This document shows, one piece after another, positions 60,230 through 64,000 of a stretch of DNA of 64,000 nt (positions within the stretch are counted from its first letter, which is position 1; every line of letters begins with the position of its first letter). The position numbers were made by a program, and so were the translations under genes. Where the stretch lies: the NCBI GenBank assembly GCA_964036045.1, contig OZ038390.1:35774974-35838973 (forward strand), given 5' to 3'. This DNA is from Eutreptiella sp. 'Long Island Sound 2002'. Its lineage: Eukaryota; Euglenozoa; Euglenophyceae; Eutreptiales; Eutreptiaceae. The notes beneath the pieces were generated by a model that worked only from the letters and a program-made list of their open reading frames with translations, made no database searches and was not told where the DNA came from.

Positions 60230-61099
60230 ATGCCCCGATGTAGCCCCCCTGCTGTCCTTTTCCTGTGCCTCCTCTGCGTCTCTCTGACGCTCTGGGGCAC
60301 CCATCTGTATGCCGCCTCTGACCGCCCCCAGGGTGATGGTGCCCCTTCCATCTCCCTCATCACTATAGTGGCGCCCGGGGCCAGTCCCCTACCCCCTGCA
60401 ACTCCGGCACAAGCACACACTGAAGCAGACCCACTCCGTCTCCACGATAGCAACGCCACAGCTGCACCGTTGGATGGGCCTGGTCTCAGCAATGAAAAGC
60501 CCCCATCACAGCTGACACCCATTCCCCCAAAATCCCAACCCCCTCCCACCGCTGCCGCCACTTCAATGGGGATATCATTGCCGCCCCCCTCTCCCCAACA
60601 GTACCTCCCTAGCACCCACAAATGCTGGCCCCATATCAAAGGGGGCTCCCCAGATCTGCGGGCCGCCGGCCCCCTGCGGTCCGTGGTATTTGCTGCTGTT
60701 CAGACGCTCAATGCGCGGCTCTGCATGGCACCCCGCGTTCCGCCGAAGTATTGCCCCAAAGTAGCAGCCATGACTGGCAGGAGGTCTCGGAGGTGCATGC
60801 AGTGCCTGCCGATCTCCCAGACAACATCAGCAGCCCCCCTGCAGCATCATAGACAGCTGACAGCAGCACTTGGCAACGGGCTGTCCTTGACAACCTCCTT
60901 TTTCTTTTTGGAAGTCTCTGCGGACTCTGGAGGCTTCTGCCGTCTTTGTAAAATCAGTTATGTGCCCCCCCAAAATGCTCCACCGGTCACAACAAACATT
61001 AAATCTCTCTCCCTCCTCCCTCCCCCTCCCTCCCTCCCCCCGCTCCCTGCCTGTCTCCCGTCTTCCCTGTCTCACTCCCTCGCTCCCTTCCTGCAATGA
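60230..61099 (+). CDS. Hypothetical secreted protein (signal peptide plus Pro-rich region)
   Basis: 289-codon ORF. The N-terminus MPRCSPPAVLFLCLLCVSLT followed by LWGTHLYAA has the layout of a signal peptide with a possible cleavage after AA. A Pro/Ala/Ser-rich stretch follows, then a more ordinary Cys-containing part (VVFAAVQTLNARLCMAPRVP). CTCCCCAACAG ending at 60601 may be a splice acceptor inside the ORF, and the last ~30 codons are encoded by a pyrimidine tract and are doubtful. The ATG directly follows TTTACAGG. A 145-codon ORF lies antisense. No family assigned. Confidence 0.35.
   Translation: MPRCSPPAVLFLCLLCVSLTLWGTHLYAASDRPQGDGAPSISLITIVAPGASPLPPATPAQAHTEADPLRLHDSNATAAPLDGPGLSNEKPPSQLTPIPPKSQPPPTAAATSMGISLPPPSPQQYLPSTHKCWPHIKGGSPDLRAAGPLRSVVFAAVQTLNARLCMAPRVPPKYCPKVAAMTGRRSRRCMQCLPISQTTSAAPLQHHRQLTAALGNGLSLTTSFFFLEVSADSGGFCRLCKISYVPPQNAPPVTTNIKSLSLLPPPPSLPPLPACLPSSLSHSLAPFLQ
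61005..61095. repeat. Polypyrimidine tract
   Basis: About 90 bases almost entirely C and T, mostly CTCCCTCC-type words; capable of triplex formation. Confidence 0.8.
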
Positions 61100-62711
61100 G
61101 TGTAGGGTCAGTGGTCAGGAAGTCTGAGATGTGGTCCATCACGGGAAGTCAGGCTGTTGATTACTCACTGTGAAATCCAGTGCTGAGGTGCCTGAAAATA
61201 TTTGAAAAATTGCCGCTGAATGTTAGGTATATGATGGCTCCTCCAAATCCCGTTGTTGTGCTGATTCCCAAAAAACCAATTTTTGTTCGTGATCAGGGGT
61301 TGGGTGACATCTTGGGCTGTCACGGTGAATGAATGGGGTCCGGTCCATTGAACCCCCTTTGAAGGATGAGGGGTCTGCGCAGGTCTCAGATGCCTACCCA
61401 CCTCCACAGCAATCGAAAGGTTGGTGCCCAAGCGATTAAGTGGGGGCCGACACTTTGTACTGATGCGGTTCAGGCCCATTTTGGTGTCAGTGCGTTGTGT
61501 CGGGCTGCTGCACTTCGCCCTCTGCCATTTAGGGTGGGGCCATCGCCATGCTGCCAGTCCCTGCACATGCGGCACGCTCCGGATACTGCTGCCTGCCGTC
61601 CAGATGCACGCGCTCTCAGTTGCTTCCTGCGGGCCTACGCCTTCACTATGGTCCGAGACCTGCAGCCCTGGGGCACTTATCCTGCATTCACGTTTTGGCC
61701 TCCAGACCCTGAGGCTCTAACCCTCGTCCAGGAAGACGTATGTCATGGAGATCAGATCTTTGGCGAGGGTCAATGATGCATACATATTATCAAGTGATCA
61801 TGAAGAGCAACAGCATTTGCATTGATTTACTACAATACATGTCACAAACTGATCTATGGGCTGCTGATGGGACACACAATGCCACACAATTTTGGGGCCA
61901 ACAGAGCAAAAATGGGGCTATAATATTCAAGGAATAGTTGCGATTATGCGGATGCAGTAGCCCCTCTCAGTGCTGTCCAGTTCCGCTTGCAATCTCCATT
62001 CCACAACACGCCCTGGGGTTTGCATGCGTTTGTAGCTGCTATGGATGATGCCATATGTGAATCATGCCATAGTACCTGTTTTCTAAGTGGCCTAAAGTTG
62101 TCACAACTGGAGAGTATCCAACATTCCCACAAACACGATCCATTGTCCATTGATCGTGTGTTGCAAACTATGGGTTGCAAACTCATAGTGATGATTCCAC
62201 CAACTTTAATAATAGTAGCGGTGTGGATGATATTGGTGATGGCACTGACAAGCATGGCACAGTCTGTCAAGGCAGGCCGTGGTGTGTGGAGTTTGTGCTG
62301 TATTTTTAAGGACACCATAAATGTGACCCACAATTTCTTTTTTCATCTGCGAATCCAATGTACGGCCCCAGGTGGGGAGCGGAATCATGACGATGCCACG
62401 GTCTGTAATGGTCTGACATGCCTGTCTGTCCAAGGCGTTAAGAAACGATCCCCCGGATTTTTGGTATGGGTACATTCAACCATCAAGGTATGCATCTTGG
62501 CCACGTGTTGCTGTGACGCCATTCATAAGATATTTTGTATGTGCCTTACTAAAAAAATATTTGACCCGCACTTTGACAGAGGATAGTGCTGTTCCAACAA
62601 AGGATCCCCACAAAGAGTTGGTATAGCCAGTGGTAGGTGACTACACGATGACGAACGGCCGGATCCCGCCGAGGCGACATCAGCACGTGCTGCGGTGGCA
62701 CTGCCAATTGC
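61100..62711. other. Unassigned DNA with overlapping ORFs
   Basis: The longest ORF is plus 61987-62586 (199 codons), which includes a hydrophobic run (LIVMIPPTLIIVAVWMILVM) that could be membrane-spanning, but its composition is irregular and a minus-strand ORF overlaps. A plus-strand ORF at 61366-61776 is similar in quality. Neither is called. Confidence 0.3.
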
Positions 62712-63044
62712 ATGCCGGGCATCGCGATTGCACTGGTGGTGCTGCCAGTCACAGGGGTCGCCCACTGTGCCCCCGTCTATTGGTACCGCCAAAGGCTGGC
62801 GCCACCAGGGGACGAGAGGCACTTGGGGTTCTTGGCCTCAAGCCTCAAATCCTTTTCACTAGCCCAAAGGCATGTCATGGTCATAGGTCCTTTTGTTAAC
62901 CCCTTCACGCGGTGGGACCGTTGGGAACAGACAGTTAACAACACAGACACCCAGCTGTGGAGCAGCGCCCGAGGCCACAGACCAGCGCACCGCTGGATCC
63001 ACGGTACTCCCTTATACGGCCCCTCCCCCGGGCCAAAAAAATGA
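62712..63044 (+). CDS. Hypothetical ORF with hydrophobic N-terminus
   Basis: 110 codons: MPGIAIALVVLPVTGVAHC could be a signal or anchor, then HVMVIGPFVNPFTRWDRWEQ. It is plausible as a terminal exon. No family assigned, and the antisense strand is also open. Confidence 0.25.
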   Translation: MPGIAIALVVLPVTGVAHCAPVYWYRQRLAPPGDERHLGFLASSLKSFSLAQRHVMVIGPFVNPFTRWDRWEQTVNNTDTQLWSSARGHRPAHRWIHGTPLYGPSPGPKK

Positions 63045-63930
63045 CGTCCACGGCCCCCGCCATAGATGTAAAGGCCATCACGGCCATGGTGATTGAGAGC
63101 CTGAGGAAAAGACATGGCGACCTCCATTGCGGCAGCTCTGCGGCAGTAGCAGGAGGACGGAGCGAATGCCCGAAGAAGCAGAAGCCAGAGCGTGGACGGG
63201 CGCAACCGAACGGCCCCGCGACAGGCGTTGGGGCACGGGAGCGGCGGCAAAGCGGCACAGCGACAACGAGAGGGACGGCAGCGGAGCCCGGCAGCGGTCG
63301 GGCAGTCGGAGAAGCGCGAGTTGGCGGCAGAGAGCGCCCTACTCGCGACGATAGCGGAGCTGCGGGGCACCATACGAGACCTGCGGAAGCGGCCCTCCGG
63401 AAGAATGAATCGGCGAAGGAGAAATCAATGCCGGCAACGCAGCGTCAGCGGGAGGCACGGCCCGCCAGCGGTGGCGACCGCGACGCCACGCAGCGCACCC
63501 AGCTGGCACAGGCACCGACCAGGCCCACTTATGCGGAGGCGACACACACAGGTACACGCAGGACGAAGGTGTAGGCCAAGGTGATCACCAGGAAGGAAAT
63601 GCCGACGGCAGGTATCCCACTCCAACCTGTGGCGGAAGAGCTCCAGAGGACGGTGGAGAAAGGGGGTTATGGCGCGGTCCTGCCTGCCCGCCCGTATAGG
63701 GACAGGGACCTTGCCGACACGGGCATGGTGCAGCTGCTCCAGCAATGCCCCCGTGGCAGTGGCCCCCAACGCTCAAAAAGGTATTGCTGGTAGGCAAGAA
63801 CAAAGAGGACGCATGGGCTGCGGTCTCGGAAGCACTGGCGGCGCGCAAAGGACTCCAGGAGATACCGGCCATCGTGAACGTGGGACACCCTGGCGCAGCG
63901 CCGGCCATCGCGGGCTGTTGAAACTAACAG
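63042..63930 (+). pseudogene. Frameshifted coding remnant at right edge
   Basis: Three plus-strand frames in succession carry protein-like stretches: MTSTAPAIDVKAITAMVIES at 63042; a coiled-coil-like KRELAAESALLATIAELRGT near 63310-63370; then TRPTYAEATHTGTRRTKV ending in TAG at 63572-63574, with the same frame continuing EEL-QRTVEKGGYGAVL; and in another frame KEDAWAAVSEALAARKGL near 63810. The layout (basic linker, coil, TYAEA-type motif) is like the ORF1/Gag of retroelements. Frames would need several shifts to join, so this is a decayed copy or contains sequence errors. It may continue past the window. Confidence 0.3.
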
Positions 63931-64000
63931 GATGGAGCCGAGACGATCTAGCCCTGGCAGGGGCGCACCTCTCAGTCACCGCAACAAGCAGATCCAGCCA

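Noticed and set aside
1-64000. CRISPR array or bacterial operons
   Set aside because: Tandem repeats here have no unique spacers of constant length, no cas genes occur, and the coding content is eukaryotic retroelement.

Overview
The window is eukaryotic, repeat-dominated nuclear DNA. The evidence is two Ty3/Gypsy LTR retrotransposons, short ORFs bounded by GT/AG splice-like sites, interstitial CCCTAA repeats, Pol III B-box (tRNA-like) sequences, several satellites, and no bacterial operon structure. A large-genome microalga (for example a prasinophyte-type green alga) would fit, but that is a guess and no host gene here fixes the taxon.

Layout. 1-5.2 kb holds a degenerate ~55-bp tandem repeat, two inverted pieces of a telomere-flanked repeat family, an array of GAATTC palindromes, an 11-bp minisatellite and possible minus-strand exons. 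5221-15983 is a complete, very young chromovirus on the minus strand: 531-bp LTRs with one visible difference, an ACCGG target duplication, an initiator-Met tRNA primer site, and gag, protease and pol in one frame separated only by TAG codons. 16-18.2 kb is GC-rich DNA with poly-G tracts. 18.2-22.2 kb is a 42-bp satellite. 22.3-23.1 and 39.4-41.3 kb are two parts of a TGC/GCA-rich satellite that forms large inverted repeats; a second, 16.3-kb chromovirus (23078-39426, plus strand, ~2.2-kb LTRs) lies between them. 41.3-43.3 kb has a 62-bp minisatellite, a possible small gene and an AT-rich ~28-bp repeat. 43.4-44.9 kb has a pair of 270-bp direct repeats flanking two opposed tRNA-like sequences. 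45-64 kb is low-density DNA with candidate host exons, microsatellites, a duplicated hairpin-bearing repeat, two tandem ~1.1-kb telomere-bounded units and, at the right edge, a frameshifted coding remnant.

How the parts work. Each retroelement encodes capsid/nucleocapsid (gag), aspartic protease, a methyltransferase-like (NPPF) segment, reverse transcriptase, RNase H, integrase and a C-terminal chromodomain. In both, gag and pol share a frame and are separated by an amber codon in a nearly identical 12-nt context, which suggests stop-codon readthrough as the way Gag-Pol is made. The minus-strand element also places its gag start codon inside the LTR, so the primer binding site is translated.

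Element structures and pol domains are well supported. Host exons are tentative.
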